This document shows positions 55,573 through 64,000 of a DNA stretch of 64,000 bases, piece by piece. Position 1 is the stretch's first letter, and each line of letters begins with the position of its first letter. The notes below the pieces were generated by a model. It was not told the origin of the DNA. It saw nothing but the letters and a program-made list of their open reading frames with translations, and did not search any database. A program made the position numbers and the translations under genes. The DNA is taken from the NCBI RefSeq assembly GCF_037201965.1, contig NZ_CP147518.1, positions 4,395,001 to 4,459,000 of the forward strand, read 5' to 3'. Source of the DNA: Spirosoma sp. SC4-14 (GTDB taxonomy: Bacteria > Bacteroidota > Bacteroidia > Cytophagales > Spirosomataceae).

Positions 55573-56766
55573 TTAGTCCTGTAAAAGTGTACTGGCTTTT
55601 TTCTCAGCAATGGCCTCCAGTGTTTTCCAGCACTGATACAAGCCCCTTGGGATATGAAAACAACCTTTCCATTTACCGCCTTTCAGCGGAAGCAGCACCT
55701 CACCCTGCCGGTTCAGATACCCGAACCATTCGCCATATTCCGGGTCGGCAAAATGGCTCCACATATAGTCGTGAACTTTTTCGAACCATTGCCAGCACCG
55801 CTCATCGCCCGTATGCAAATACCCTTTCAACAGGCTGATGAGGGTTTCCATGTGTACCCACCAGAGTTTCTGATCCCATTCCAGTTGTTGGGGAGGGTAG
55901 CCTTTCACATCGAGGAAATAAAAAATACCGCCATATTGCCGGTCCCAGCCGTAGTCCAGAATCGACAGCGTAATGTCGACAGCTTTCCGAATCAGTGCCT
56001 GATCGCCCGCCCGTTCGCCCAGATCCATAATAAACCACATCGACTCCAGTCCATGCCCCGGATTGACCAGCCGACCTTCGAACGAATCGGAGAAAGAGCC
56101 ATCGGGGGTAATATTTTCGAGTATCAACCCCAGTTCGGGCCGGTAGAACTCCTCCATCACCGAACGGATGCCCGTGGCAATCGTCTGTTCAACCAGTTCG
56201 GGTTTCAGCAACGGTTCAATTTCCAGTACCAGATTGCAGAGAATCATGGGCAGGGCAAAATTCTTCAGCGGCCGCGTTCCCGGATAGGCTTTGGTGTAGG
56301 TTCCTTTCGGGTCGTCTTTCCGATGCAGAATGTTCAGAAACGTCTTAACCGCAATATTGCCGTATTCGGCTATGCCCGTTGCCTGATAGAGTTGACCAAA
56401 AGCCATGGTGGCAAAACAATCTGAGAAAATGTTGTAGGGCTGAACAAGCGGCTGCCCCTGACGGGTAAGCGAAAAATACCAGTTTCCCTCGGCGTCGCGA
56501 CCGTGTTCTGTCAGAAATTCGGCTCCCTGACTGGCAAATTCGAGCCATTCCTGCCGTTTTTCAACCCGGTTATATAGCATCGCGAAGCACCAGACCTGCC
56601 TCGCCTGTAGCCACACGAATTTATCAGTATCGTAGACCTCCCCTTTCTGGTCGAGGCAGGTAAAATAGCCGCCAAATTCTTTGTCGCCGGAATGGTTGAA
56701 CCAGAACGGTACAACATCGTTCAGCAAATTAGTACGGTAGAGATGCTGGTAATCGTTGAGTTGCAT
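55573..56766 (-). CDS. AGE family epimerase
   Basis: Cytoplasmic (alpha/alpha)6-barrel enzyme of 397 residues of the N-acylglucosamine 2-epimerase family. Arg56 in WLQARQVW, His238 in [11 protein letters not shown] and His371 in CFHIPRGLY are the expected catalytic and binding residues. Members interconvert GlcNAc with ManNAc or epimerise free sugars such as cellobiose or mannose. The GH20 gene in the same operon favours GlcNAc/ManNAc. It is the first gene of the minus-strand operon, with a ROK-type site 63-87 bp upstream. Confidence 0.92.
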   Translation of the reverse strand: MQLNDYQHLYRTNLLNDVVPFWFNHSGDKEFGGYFTCLDQKGEVYDTDKFVWLQARQVWCFAMLYNRVEKRQEWLEFASQGAEFLTEHGRDAEGNWYFSLTRQGQPLVQPYNIFSDCFATMAFGQLYQATGIAEYGNIAVKTFLNILHRKDDPKGTYTKAYPGTRPLKNFALPMILCNLVLEIEPLLKPELVEQTIATGIRSVMEEFYRPELGLILENITPDGSFSDSFEGRLVNPGHGLESMWFIMDLGERAGDQALIRKAVDITLSILDYGWDRQYGGIFYFLDVKGYPPQQLEWDQKLWWVHMETLISLLKGYLHTGDERCWQWFEKVHDYMWSHFADPEYGEWFGYLNRQGEVLLPLKGGKWKGCFHIPRGLYQCWKTLEAIAEKKASTLLQD

Positions 56767-56828
56767 AAGTATGAAACAGTTCCTGATAGGCGAACGAGCA
56801 AACAGGATTTTATTATTTATTTGGCCCT

Positions 56829-56853
56829 ACTTAATAAATCAAATTATTAACTT
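56829..56853. promoter_or_regulatory. Probable ROK-regulator site, AGE operon promoter
   Basis: TTAATAA and TTATTAA form exact inverted arms around ATCAAA. The 25-bp site matches the reverse complement of 58565-58589 at 20 positions. It resembles NagC/Mlc-type sites in being an AT-rich inverted repeat with a centre like ATCAAA. Confidence 0.65.
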
Positions 56854-57214
56854 GGCAGTAAAGTAAGATATTCAAAATTAAGATAGCAACAGAAAATTAA
56901 AATAAATTTTATTCAGGTTATTAGATGAATGATGATAGCAGGCTTTCAGCAGAATGCCATTTCGGCCTATATCCTTTCCCGGATTGCCTCTGCGGCCAAA
57001 TAGTTTACTTGTTTACCAGGGCATTTTCATACCAATGCCGTAGGCATGTCATCATAGTAGCTATACATACAGGAAATGCCAATCAGTACTACTATGATGC
57101 CATCGCTTTGGCGGCCCGGCACTACGTGGTTATACGTTTTTATGAAAAAGCCCTGTATTGTCCACAGAGGCACAGAGAACACTGAAAGAATTTGTTTAAA
57201 CTTTTGCTGAAATC

Positions 57215-57253
57215 GCATTTTGTCATCTCTCCTTCGTCGGGATGACAAAATGC
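57215..57253 (-). terminator. Hairpin after ROK gene (GTCATC...GATGAC repeat)
   Basis: Exact 13-bp arms (GCATTTTGTCATC and GATGACAAAATGC) flank TCTCCTTCGTCGG. The loop and stem recall the CTTCGTCGGGATGAC repeat common in bacterial intergenic regions. It lies about 80 bases past the ROK stop. Confidence 0.6.
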
Positions 57254-57335
57254 CCCTTCAAGACTCGATTGTAGAAAGTTTAAAACTGCTTCTATAACAG
57301 TTACCGAAACTGGCAAAGACTTGGCTATAAACAAA

Positions 57336-58541
57336 TTATGCCAGTGAAAGCGCCCGGTCGCGTACCAGCAGACAAGCGCCGACAATACCCGCGTGTTCGC
57401 CCAATTTCGATAGTTTTAGCTGCGTGTCGTTGTTGACCAGGCTTAAGGAGTATTTATTGAGGGATGTTTTGATGGGCAGTTGAATATACTCCTGAGTAGA
57501 CGCCAGACTACCACCCAGAATGACGAGTTCTGGATTTAAGACATTGATTAAGAACGCAATACCACGCCCCAGATTTTCGCCCAGTTTCGCAATGAGTTCA
57601 ATAGCCAGCACATCGTCGTTCCTGGCGGCCATAATGATGTCTTCCATCGTAATCTGATCGGGGCTTAGACCGTTACGCGTTAGAACGGAGGTAGAGCCCT
57701 GTTGTAGTTTTTCGCGAAACATCCGAACCAGCGCCCAGCCCGATGCTTCGGTTTCGAGGCAGCCTTTTTTGCCGCAGTGGCAGATCAGCTCATTGTCGAA
57801 AATAGGTACATGACCCAGTTCACCGGCATAGCCCGACTTACCATAATACAGATGCCCATCGATCATGATACCGACGCCAATGCCAAAATCGAGGTTAAGG
57901 AACAGAACATTCTTTTCTTTCTCAACGACTCCGGCACAAAATTCGCCATAGGCCATAGCCCGCGAGTCGTTTTCCAGAAATACCCGAATGCCCACCTCCT
58001 GCTCGATGATTTCGCTCAATGGCCGTTCTTCAAAGAAGAAAAAACTATAGCTATAGCCCGTTGCGTAGTTGATCCGCCCTGAGAGGTTGATACCGATTCC
58101 GCGAATTTTTTCTCTCGAAATAGTGAGGTCGGCAATAAATTCGTTAATGTGCTGGCAGAGCGTATCGAGCGATTCGCGTGTATTATTGAGCGTATAGGGC
58201 AGGTTTTCAATTACCTTGATCAGGTTTTTCTGAAGGTCGAGCAGGCCAATATTGATGTGACTCTGCTTTACATCGACCCCGATAAAGAACGCCGATTCGG
58301 GAACAACGCCATAGAGGTTCGGCTTTCGGCCACCGCTCGATTCTATTTTACCATAATCCTGAATCAGCCCTTCTTTGATCAGTTCGCCCACCACCGACGT
58401 AACTTTAGGCACACTGATGGTTAGCTCTTTGCTTAATTCAGGAATAATTGCATTGCCTACATTGGCGAAGTAACTCAGAATACTCTTTTTAGGATCAGCA
58501 TTTCTATTGATTACTCTACCATCATTTACTGCCTTGGCCAT
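57336..58541 (-). CDS. ROK-family transcriptional regulator
   Basis: NagC/Mlc-like protein of 401 residues. Residues 20-75 form a winged helix-turn-helix (IPELSKELTISVPKVTSVVG, then SSGGRKPN). The ROK fold follows with the zinc motif CHCGKKGCLE and GYAGELGHVPI. The sugar-kinase Asp appears conserved in LENDSRAMAYGE. Such proteins bind a sugar or sugar phosphate and release DNA. Matching sites in its own promoter and upstream of the AGE gene support autoregulation and control of the amino-sugar operon. A secondary kinase role cannot be excluded. Confidence 0.93.
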   Translation of the reverse strand: MAKAVNDGRVINRNADPKKSILSYFANVGNAIIPELSKELTISVPKVTSVVGELIKEGLIQDYGKIESSGGRKPNLYGVVPESAFFIGVDVKQSHINIGLLDLQKNLIKVIENLPYTLNNTRESLDTLCQHINEFIADLTISREKIRGIGINLSGRINYATGYSYSFFFFEERPLSEIIEQEVGIRVFLENDSRAMAYGEFCAGVVEKEKNVLFLNLDFGIGVGIMIDGHLYYGKSGYAGELGHVPIFDNELICHCGKKGCLETEASGWALVRMFREKLQQGSTSVLTRNGLSPDQITMEDIIMAARNDDVLAIELIAKLGENLGRGIAFLINVLNPELVILGGSLASTQEYIQLPIKTSLNKYSLSLVNNDTQLKLSKLGEHAGIVGACLLVRDRALSLA

Positions 58542-58564
58542 TGTAACTTGAATACGTTACCCCA

Positions 58565-58589
58565 AACTTACTAACTTGATTTAATAACT
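58565..58589. promoter_or_regulatory. Probable ROK-regulator site, autoregulation
   Basis: TTACTAA and TTAATAA flank CTTGAT. In reverse complement the site reads TTATTAA-ATCAAG-TTAGTAA and matches the AGE-promoter site at 20 of 25 positions. It lies 24-48 bp upstream of the ROK start, where it would block its own promoter. Confidence 0.65.
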
Positions 58590-58690
58590 GGGTTTAGGTT
58601 TTCGTACTATTTTACGAACTGAGGCCGACCGTTCGGGTCATTAAAAGATAGTCTTCGCTGGTGTAAGATGATTAGACAGACTGTAGTAGC

Positions 58691-58732
58691 AAAAATCCCG
58701 ATGGCCTGATCATATCAGTCAGGCCATCGGGA
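58691..58732 (-). terminator. Intrinsic terminator of RHS-like gene
   Basis: An exact 14-bp stem (TCCCGATGGCCTGA with TCAGGCCATCGGGA) and a nine-base loop are followed on the minus strand by TTTTT. It lies 24 bases beyond the stop codon. This is the clearest Rho-independent terminator in the window. Confidence 0.88.
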
Positions 58733-58755
58733 GCAAGTTTTTAATGAACCTAAAA

Positions 58756-61700
58756 TCAAGGATTAACAACCAGATTGTAACTTGTGCTGCTCGATAATCC
58801 GGCAGCATTGGTAGCGGTAATAATAATCAAATAGGTACCCGCCTGGGTGGGCGTTCCCATGATTTGGCCATCAACGAATGATAGACCAGCCGGTAAGCCG
58901 CTCAACGAATACTGTACGGACTGCCCCAGCGTACTGGCAAACAATGAATTAGGAATCGGATACGAATAAGGCTCGTTACGTCTAATGGTCTGGGTTGAAA
59001 TAGAATTTGTTGCTAAACGGGCCGAGCCACTACCGATACCTGGTGCATAGTTATAGGTGTATTCTTTTACGGTTTCCAGGCGATTGTTTTTAATACGTTG
59101 CAAGCGCCCCAGGTTATCGTACTCATACGATGAGCTTAGTCCGGCGGGGTTGGTAAGCTGACGAACACCCACGCCCGAAAACATCGTTGTCGAATTGACC
59201 AGCGCCTGCGATAAACCCGACCGTAATCCATTGGTCAGGTTCTGGATGGCTGTTAAATCGGTTAACATAGCGGCTGATTCCAGGCTACCACCCACAGCTT
59301 CAACCTGCGCCTGAGTAGCGTTGAGGACTTCGGCAACGGGATAAGTGTGATTATACGCCCAAACATAGGTGCGCGTTGGCCCATTTCGTGGAATAACCTG
59401 CGTGATGTTGCCCTTGCTGCTATACTGACGGCTTTCGTACTTCGCAAACTCGGCTGGCACATAAACGGTTCGGCTGTGGGTCAGTGTTGCGGGAGCAGCT
59501 ACTTCGAGCCGGTACAATTCCGTTGGATTGCCTGCGGCATCGGTAAGCGTAATGACACCATCGACCGCCTTATCGTTGATGGTGCGAACGGTTTTTAAAG
59601 GAACCCCAATTGCGTTGATTCCTTTTAGTGAAGCAATAGTACTGCCTGCGCTGTTATCGTAATCGTTGGCATAATAGGTCAGTACTTTTTCGGTCTGATT
59701 CTGGCTATTGATTGTAGTGATCTGATTGACCAGCCAATCCTGATTATAGGCATATTGGGTGCTTTGGCTTAATAAAGTGCCACTGAACCACTGCTCCTGA
59801 GTGCGGCTACCCACCCCAAACTGATCGCTGACCGCCGGAATTGTAATAACAGTGAAATAGCTATTCACTAAGTCTGTAGTAGCGATACTTCCAACGGGGC
59901 AAGCCAGAATCCGATCAACTTTCACACCTTTTACTGTGGCTCCTAGCTGCCCACTGGTATAGGACGTACTTGATTTAGCCACAAGGTCGAAAGTACTATT
60001 GGCGTTTTTCTGATACGAACCTTCGGCTAGCAGATTACCCGTGCGCCAGGGCAAATTTTGGGCTGGTGGATAGGGTGCCTGCGTGTAGGACGTGCCGAGG
60101 TAATATGGGTCATCGAACGTGTAGCTTTTTTGCCCATTAGCGCCACCCTGGCCTAACGATTCGGTAACTTGTTTATACAGCACATGAAAGCCATCCCAGT
60201 TATAAATACTTCGCTCATTGACGACATAGGTTTTGCCTAGTGAAATGCAGGCATTCGCCGACCCGATTGTACCTGGTGTTTGATGGTTCGTAACATAATA
60301 AGGCTCATGCAGTAATGAAGCCTGCGTATAGGTAATTACGCGTTCGTTGTAGCCAGTGGTTTGGTCATTATCAATAATCCGTTGAACCCGGTTACCACCA
60401 ACGGCTAGTGTAATATCGCCCGATTGGGGCTTTTCGGCCGTAAACGAAGCCAACGATGCTGGAACCGATACAACTCCTGACGTTCCATTTCGAACCGTGT
60501 CCGTTGGAGGAACTGGCGCTGATGCAGGTGTCTGACATCCAACGATCAATGTGTAGGAATAGGTACCGGCAGGCAAATCGATCCGGGTCGATCCTGTTTT
60601 GTAGCCAGCCGAAACGTCACTTACCAGAATCTGCCCCGCCGAGTTCGAGAACTGAAACGACGAACCCGCATTGTTTCCTGCATAGCTGTATCCCTGTAAC
60701 TCCCAGCGAAACCGCACTCCTACCAGATTCTGCGCAATAACCAGTGTGCCGGTCTTTCTTTTTTGATTACAGTCCGAATTCGCATCCTGGGCAAATGCCG
60801 TATAGCCGGAAAGTACATCCTGATCGCGCATGAAATACGGAACCTGGGTCATAGACGGGTAGGTGACCCGGTTCGGCTCGTAAGTAATTTCGGTATAGCC
60901 CTGCGTTGGATACGTAATACGCTTCAACATGCCATACAGCGAAAAATTACCGTCCGACGACCGATTGGCCGTGGCTAGCGACGGTTGGCCCGCTATACCG
61001 GTCAATGTGGTATAATTGCTGGCCGGAATTTTGGATGTGTTTTGTTTGCCATTATAATAGCCCCAGTGGTCGATGGCGTTGTTGGCCGGATTTGGCCCCG
61101 CTGGCTTACTCAGATACGGAATGGCAATGGGTCCGGCATCGCCGTAGTAGGCAAACGAATAGGTCTGGACCTGATTGCCCGTCACTTTGTCCAGAAACGA
61201 GAGGCTGCTGAGTTGCAGGCGGCTGCGGTTGTCGTAGGTAAAGCCGATTTGACGCACCAGTTCGTTGCTTTCGTTGTAGACCTTAATGCGCGACAGGGCC
61301 TGCGCTTTTGCGCCACTGGTGCCACTGGCGTTAAGGTCGTTGCGGTCGATGGTTTCGAACACGACCTTTTTGCCTTTCCAACTGATCTGCGAAACCAGTT
61401 TCTGCCGCACAGTCATGGTCGAGTTTTGCGCTCCACACGTGTAAGCACCGGCTGTAGGTGCATTGCAGGAATAGTTGGTCGTCCATAGCTCATACGTAGT
61501 ATCGTCTTTATAGGTAATGACAGCCTCCACGCCCGAAGCCGTGGTGATTTTGGTCAGATACCAGGTTTTACTACTCAGTCGATACGGATCGCTATCGGTA
61601 TAGAAGGGAGCGTTTGAATAGGTTTCAGCCCCATCGATGGATTCAGTAAACAGGTATACGTTACCCCGCTCGTCGGTGATGGTAAACTGGTTGTTGGCAA

Positions 61701-62328
61701 ACGCAACGCGCAGCGGCTGCTGGCTGTAGAAAACGGCCTTAGGCGATCCATCGCTGGCTTTGTCGAAGTAGAACTTACCACTTTTGCCCGGCAGGGTTAG
61801 CGAAAACGTATCGAACTGCGAATCCTTAAAATTTTTAACAACGGCATCGCAATACTGATACTGATCGGTTAGCGACATGGAGCCGTTGCCAAGTATATAC
61901 GCATTGAGCGCATCACGGCTGGCCTGCACCTGTAGCCCCGCAGTGCCATCGAAATCGTCCATACCGTTGATGGTTTGCACGATGGTGCCACCCAGGTGCA
62001 AATCCCAGCCATTGCCAACCCACGACGGCACCTCATCGGGTTTGAGGCCGCTGTTGTTGTAGGTGAGCTGAATGGGCATCGACATCGTGTTATCGACGTC
62101 GATGGTATGGATGGGCAGGCTATAGTTGAGCTGGCCCGAACTAAAATTGATGGGCACGTTGCCATAGCGCTCCATAGAAGCCACGTTGGGTGGCAATAGT
62201 TTTAGCCGGTTTGTAGCAGTTTGGTAGCTGGCCATCAGGGGCGCACTACTACCATCCTGCCCCAGCGAAACCGTTGCCAGCAGCAGGCAACCCAGCAGGC
62301 AACTCAGCCCAGATAAAGGTCGATTCAT
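58756..62328 (-). CDS. Secreted RHS-repeat-like protein with C-terminal Ig domain
   Basis: Large protein of 1190 residues with a signal peptide. The N-terminal third (NVPINFSSGQLNYSLPIHTI; IQLTYNNSGLKPDEVPSWVGNGW) is the start typical of Bacteroidota RHS proteins. RHS/YD-type repeats follow, such as SSYEYDNLGRLQRIKNN near residue 1080. There is no RHS core or toxin; it ends with a putative Ig domain (YSLSGLPAGLSFVDGQIMGTPTQAG). It may be a shell or scaffold related to the toxin gene upstream on the same strand, or an orphan. No classic T9SS C-terminal sorting domain is obvious. Confidence 0.83.
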   Translation of the reverse strand: MNRPLSGLSCLLGCLLLATVSLGQDGSSAPLMASYQTATNRLKLLPPNVASMERYGNVPINFSSGQLNYSLPIHTIDVDNTMSMPIQLTYNNSGLKPDEVPSWVGNGWDLHLGGTIVQTINGMDDFDGTAGLQVQASRDALNAYILGNGSMSLTDQYQYCDAVVKNFKDSQFDTFSLTLPGKSGKFYFDKASDGSPKAVFYSQQPLRVAFANNQFTITDERGNVYLFTESIDGAETYSNAPFYTDSDPYRLSSKTWYLTKITTASGVEAVITYKDDTTYELWTTNYSCNAPTAGAYTCGAQNSTMTVRQKLVSQISWKGKKVVFETIDRNDLNASGTSGAKAQALSRIKVYNESNELVRQIGFTYDNRSRLQLSSLSFLDKVTGNQVQTYSFAYYGDAGPIAIPYLSKPAGPNPANNAIDHWGYYNGKQNTSKIPASNYTTLTGIAGQPSLATANRSSDGNFSLYGMLKRITYPTQGYTEITYEPNRVTYPSMTQVPYFMRDQDVLSGYTAFAQDANSDCNQKRKTGTLVIAQNLVGVRFRWELQGYSYAGNNAGSSFQFSNSAGQILVSDVSAGYKTGSTRIDLPAGTYSYTLIVGCQTPASAPVPPTDTVRNGTSGVVSVPASLASFTAEKPQSGDITLAVGGNRVQRIIDNDQTTGYNERVITYTQASLLHEPYYVTNHQTPGTIGSANACISLGKTYVVNERSIYNWDGFHVLYKQVTESLGQGGANGQKSYTFDDPYYLGTSYTQAPYPPAQNLPWRTGNLLAEGSYQKNANSTFDLVAKSSTSYTSGQLGATVKGVKVDRILACPVGSIATTDLVNSYFTVITIPAVSDQFGVGSRTQEQWFSGTLLSQSTQYAYNQDWLVNQITTINSQNQTEKVLTYYANDYDNSAGSTIASLKGINAIGVPLKTVRTINDKAVDGVITLTDAAGNPTELYRLEVAAPATLTHSRTVYVPAEFAKYESRQYSSKGNITQVIPRNGPTRTYVWAYNHTYPVAEVLNATQAQVEAVGGSLESAAMLTDLTAIQNLTNGLRSGLSQALVNSTTMFSGVGVRQLTNPAGLSSSYEYDNLGRLQRIKNNRLETVKEYTYNYAPGIGSGSARLATNSISTQTIRRNEPYSYPIPNSLFASTLGQSVQYSLSGLPAGLSFVDGQIMGTPTQAGTYLIIITATNAAGLSSSTSYNLVVNP

Positions 62329-62580
62329 AAAAGGTGGGGGTTATTTTGGGGAAATTGGGGAGATAGATTATTTATAAATACATCTATGAAGTTCTAGTGC
62401 TTTAATCCCACAGGTTAATTTCTGCTCAAAAAGTATCACCATACTTGAATTTGAATGAACCTGACAACAAATTTACCTATTAGATCTGTATCTGATATGG
62501 TCAAATATATCATAATGCTTCTGATAAATTAACTAGTATGCTACTATTAGACTATCAAGGAGTCAAGGTAATCAATTACT
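62329..62580. other. AT-rich spacer, 252 bp
   Basis: No gene is present. The sequence is strongly AT-rich and should hold the promoter of the large RHS-like gene. No hairpin is evident after the lipoprotein stop. Confidence 0.35.
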
Positions 62581-63276
62581 CTAATCATCCTTAGTAAAAA
62601 TCCCCACTTTATTAAGATTAACATCAGGTTGTCTTAACTGTTTTTTATCTAAAAATCTCCATTTGGAATGGTATGATTTTCCAATAGCATTTTTAATAAC
62701 CGTATATGCCCCATTCTCTGGACAAAGGTCATACAACCCAATTATTCCCTTCTCGTGTGTAGCAAGTATAGATGTTAGGCAAGTATTGCGCCATTTTCTA
62801 TAAAACTCAAATACGTACTCATGCAATTCGGGGTCATACATTTTCCTATTTAGAACCACAAAGTGGTCTGTATAATAATACAAGGTATCTCCTACATTTA
62901 GGTTCCAATCCAACAATGGCTTTAAGGTAATATCACACCTATTAAATGAATTATAATTCACTTGAGACGCATTACTTATTATTTTATAGCTCTGCTTTAA
63001 ATATTCTTCTTCACAGTTTTTTGTCAAAAAAATTTCCATAAGTACACCTCCTTCTTCAACTAAATAGTTACTGGAAGAGAAAGCAGAGAAATTATTTGCT
63101 TTAGGAATATCAATTTGATATATCCTATGAGTGTTATACCTATAATCAGTCGGCTGTAGATGAAGGATATTATATTTACCAGCCAATTCAATATAGCTTG
63201 AATCTTTGTCTTCTCTACTACAACCAAACAACAACATAAACATAAAAACCACAAAAAAGTTATTCATTATTTTCAT
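62581..63276 (-). CDS. Lipoprotein, candidate immunity protein
   Basis: Unrecognised protein of 231 residues (228 from the second ATG at 63267). The N-terminus is a lipoprotein signal ending in the lipobox LLFGC. The body is Lys/Tyr/Asn-rich and the gene is AT-rich, unlike the core genome around it. It overlaps the 3' end of the RHS toxin gene by 17 bases on the same strand, which is the classic toxin-immunity arrangement. A lipidated immunity protein would act in the periplasm or at the outer membrane. Immunity function is inferred from position only. Confidence 0.6.
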   Translation of the reverse strand: MKIMNNFFVVFMFMLLFGCSREDKDSSYIELAGKYNILHLQPTDYRYNTHRIYQIDIPKANNFSAFSSSNYLVEEGGVLMEIFLTKNCEEEYLKQSYKIISNASQVNYNSFNRCDITLKPLLDWNLNVGDTLYYYTDHFVVLNRKMYDPELHEYVFEFYRKWRNTCLTSILATHEKGIIGLYDLCPENGAYTVIKNAIGKSYHSKWRFLDKKQLRQPDVNLNKVGIFTKDD

Positions 63277-64000
63277 AAATTTTCAATTCTCTTGCTGCTT
63301 TCTCAATTCTCGATTTGTACATCCCTGCAGGAGAATTGTGCTTAATTTCTTGATACGCAGGAGATGTTTCACCCAAAGACTTGTCGTTATAATAAATTTG
63401 ATGCTCCTTTGCCTGAGAAGTATTATCGACACCATCTTTATCATCAATAGCATGAGCTTTTATTTCGTGGGAAATCGTCTCCGCTATTTCAAGAGCAAGC
63501 TTTTTGTTTTTACCTGCTGACTCAACCTTTTCCCCATTTAATCTAATTATAATTGCTTGTTTATTTTTAGCAATTGTCTCAAGTAAAACTTTTTTCAAAG
63601 ACATCTGAGGATTATCGGCACGAATATCTTGAAGCGTTATACCCTTATCAGCATTAGAGCCATTATAATTTGAATATAACTTTGAATCACCACTAGTTTC
63701 AGGCTGAAAAGTATTCATAGCAACATTTATGTAAATATCAGTCTTATTATTATCTGCTGCAAACTCCTTTGAAAGCTCATTAGAAATCCCACTTTGTTCT
63801 AATAATTTCATTGCATTATCAAGGCCAACATACTGTTTACGTTGGGCAACAAAATAGTGTATCCCCTCCAATCCATCTAATTCAATTTTACCAATAGGAT
63901 CATTTGATGCAAATTGATACGTTGTTAGATAAGGGAACTTCTCCGCTAATTTATCAACGGTAACGAATCGAGCAAGGGCGGGGTCATAATGCCGCCAGTT
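63260..64000 (-). CDS. RHS-core protein with variable C-terminal domain, partial
   Basis: Gene cut by the window end; 246 C-terminal residues are visible. The first 43 codons are the RHS-associated core (HYDPALARFVTVDKLAEKFP, then NDPIGKIELDG). After the core junction comes a variable domain of about 200 residues rich in Asn and Lys. It holds ETISHEIKAHAIDD, a His-Glu...His arrangement that may be part of a zincin-like site, though the spacing is HExxxH and not HExxH. AT-rich base use and a following lipoprotein gene fit a polymorphic toxin. The toxic activity is unknown. Confidence 0.78.
   Translation of the reverse strand, partial: NWRHYDPALARFVTVDKLAEKFPYLTTYQFASNDPIGKIELDGLEGIHYFVAQRKQYVGLDNAMKLLEQSGISNELSKEFAADNNKTDIYINVAMNTFQPETSGDSKLYSNYNGSNADKGITLQDIRADNPQMSLKKVLLETIAKNKQAIIIRLNGEKVESAGKNKKLALEIAETISHEIKAHAIDDKDGVDNTSQAKEHQIYYNDKSLGETSPAYQEIKHNSPAGMYKSRIEKAARELKIYENNE

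Larger units (their letters stand above)
56767..57335. other. Intergenic region, 569 bp, regulatory site and repeats
   Basis: No gene is seen. The AGE-proximal 130 bp are AT-rich and hold the ROK-type site at 56829-56853. CATCATAGTAG (57050-57060) and CTACTATGATG (57089-57099) are exact inverted arms. Near 57160 lies CCACAGAGGCACAGAGAACA, a sequence of a commonly seen interspersed-repeat type. A hairpin at 57215-57253 follows the ROK gene. Confidence 0.5.

Noticed and set aside
1..64000. CRISPR array, rRNA or tRNA genes, prophage
   Set aside because: No regularly spaced direct repeats, no RNA gene signatures and no phage structural genes were found on reading.

Overview
The window is chromosomal DNA of a Bacteroidota bacterium, most likely a Spirosoma-like member of the Cytophagales. 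The evidence is two SusC/SusD pairs, a PadR plus permease-prefix-domain pair, T9SS-era RHS proteins, DUF6503 and YiaA/B proteins, and a glycan-degradation bias. The genus is inferred from protein style only. No rRNA, tRNA or CRISPR array was seen.

Layout. 0-8.1 kb holds core genes: trxB, an OmpA/TPR/PD40 envelope protein, queE, a Yellow/MRJP-like secreted protein, a VOC protein divergent from a MarR regulator across a perfect 56-bp palindrome, and a heparinase II/III-type lyase. 8.1-14.7 kb is an accessory region: an orphan lipoprotein cut by an IS982-family element, a remnant of an M56/BlaR1-type peptidase on the other side of the IS, a RES/Xre toxin-antitoxin pair, a broken serine resolvase, a PadR/permease pair and a small barrel protein. 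14.7-26 kb holds a lipoprotein di-haem peroxidase, a rare esterase-GH9 cellulase fusion, a cation efflux protein, a TonB receptor, a large HExxH/beta-propeller/barrel protein and a PorT-like barrel. 26.3-31 kb is an orphan SusC/SusD pair. 31-43 kb holds an aldehyde dehydrogenase, a divergent Xre regulator with a degenerate S24-like end, truA, a MobA-like nucleotidyltransferase, a GH65 phosphorylase and several small proteins.

41-58.5 kb is a polysaccharide utilisation locus, nearly all on the minus strand. Its order of transcription is AGE epimerase, FucP-like transporter, DUF4127 protein, SusC, SusD, FAD-dependent oxidoreductase, GH20 hexosaminidase and a sugar dehydrogenase/cytochrome c fusion. 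A ROK regulator lies just upstream. A 25-bp site shared between the ROK promoter and the AGE promoter (20 of 25 positions) ties the regulator to the operon; the likely substrates are N-acetylhexosamine glycans. 58.7-64 kb holds RHS genes: a large secreted RHS-like protein, and, cut by the window end, the C-terminus of an RHS-core toxin overlapping a lipoprotein that is probably its immunity protein.

The most unusual signals are not ordinary genes. First, GC-rich micro-insertions of 16, 16 and 32 bases interrupt the IS982 transposase twice and the resolvase once, and they share the core CGGCNRCCCGG. Second, a palindromic repeat of about 78 bp sits in frame inside two unrelated proteins, once within a signal peptide and once in the sugar dehydrogenase. 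Third, low-complexity inverted repeats lie at gene ends, each locus using its own word (for example ATTGGTCAT, GGTTTACGGTT or AGTTTTCAG); one supplies a stop codon.
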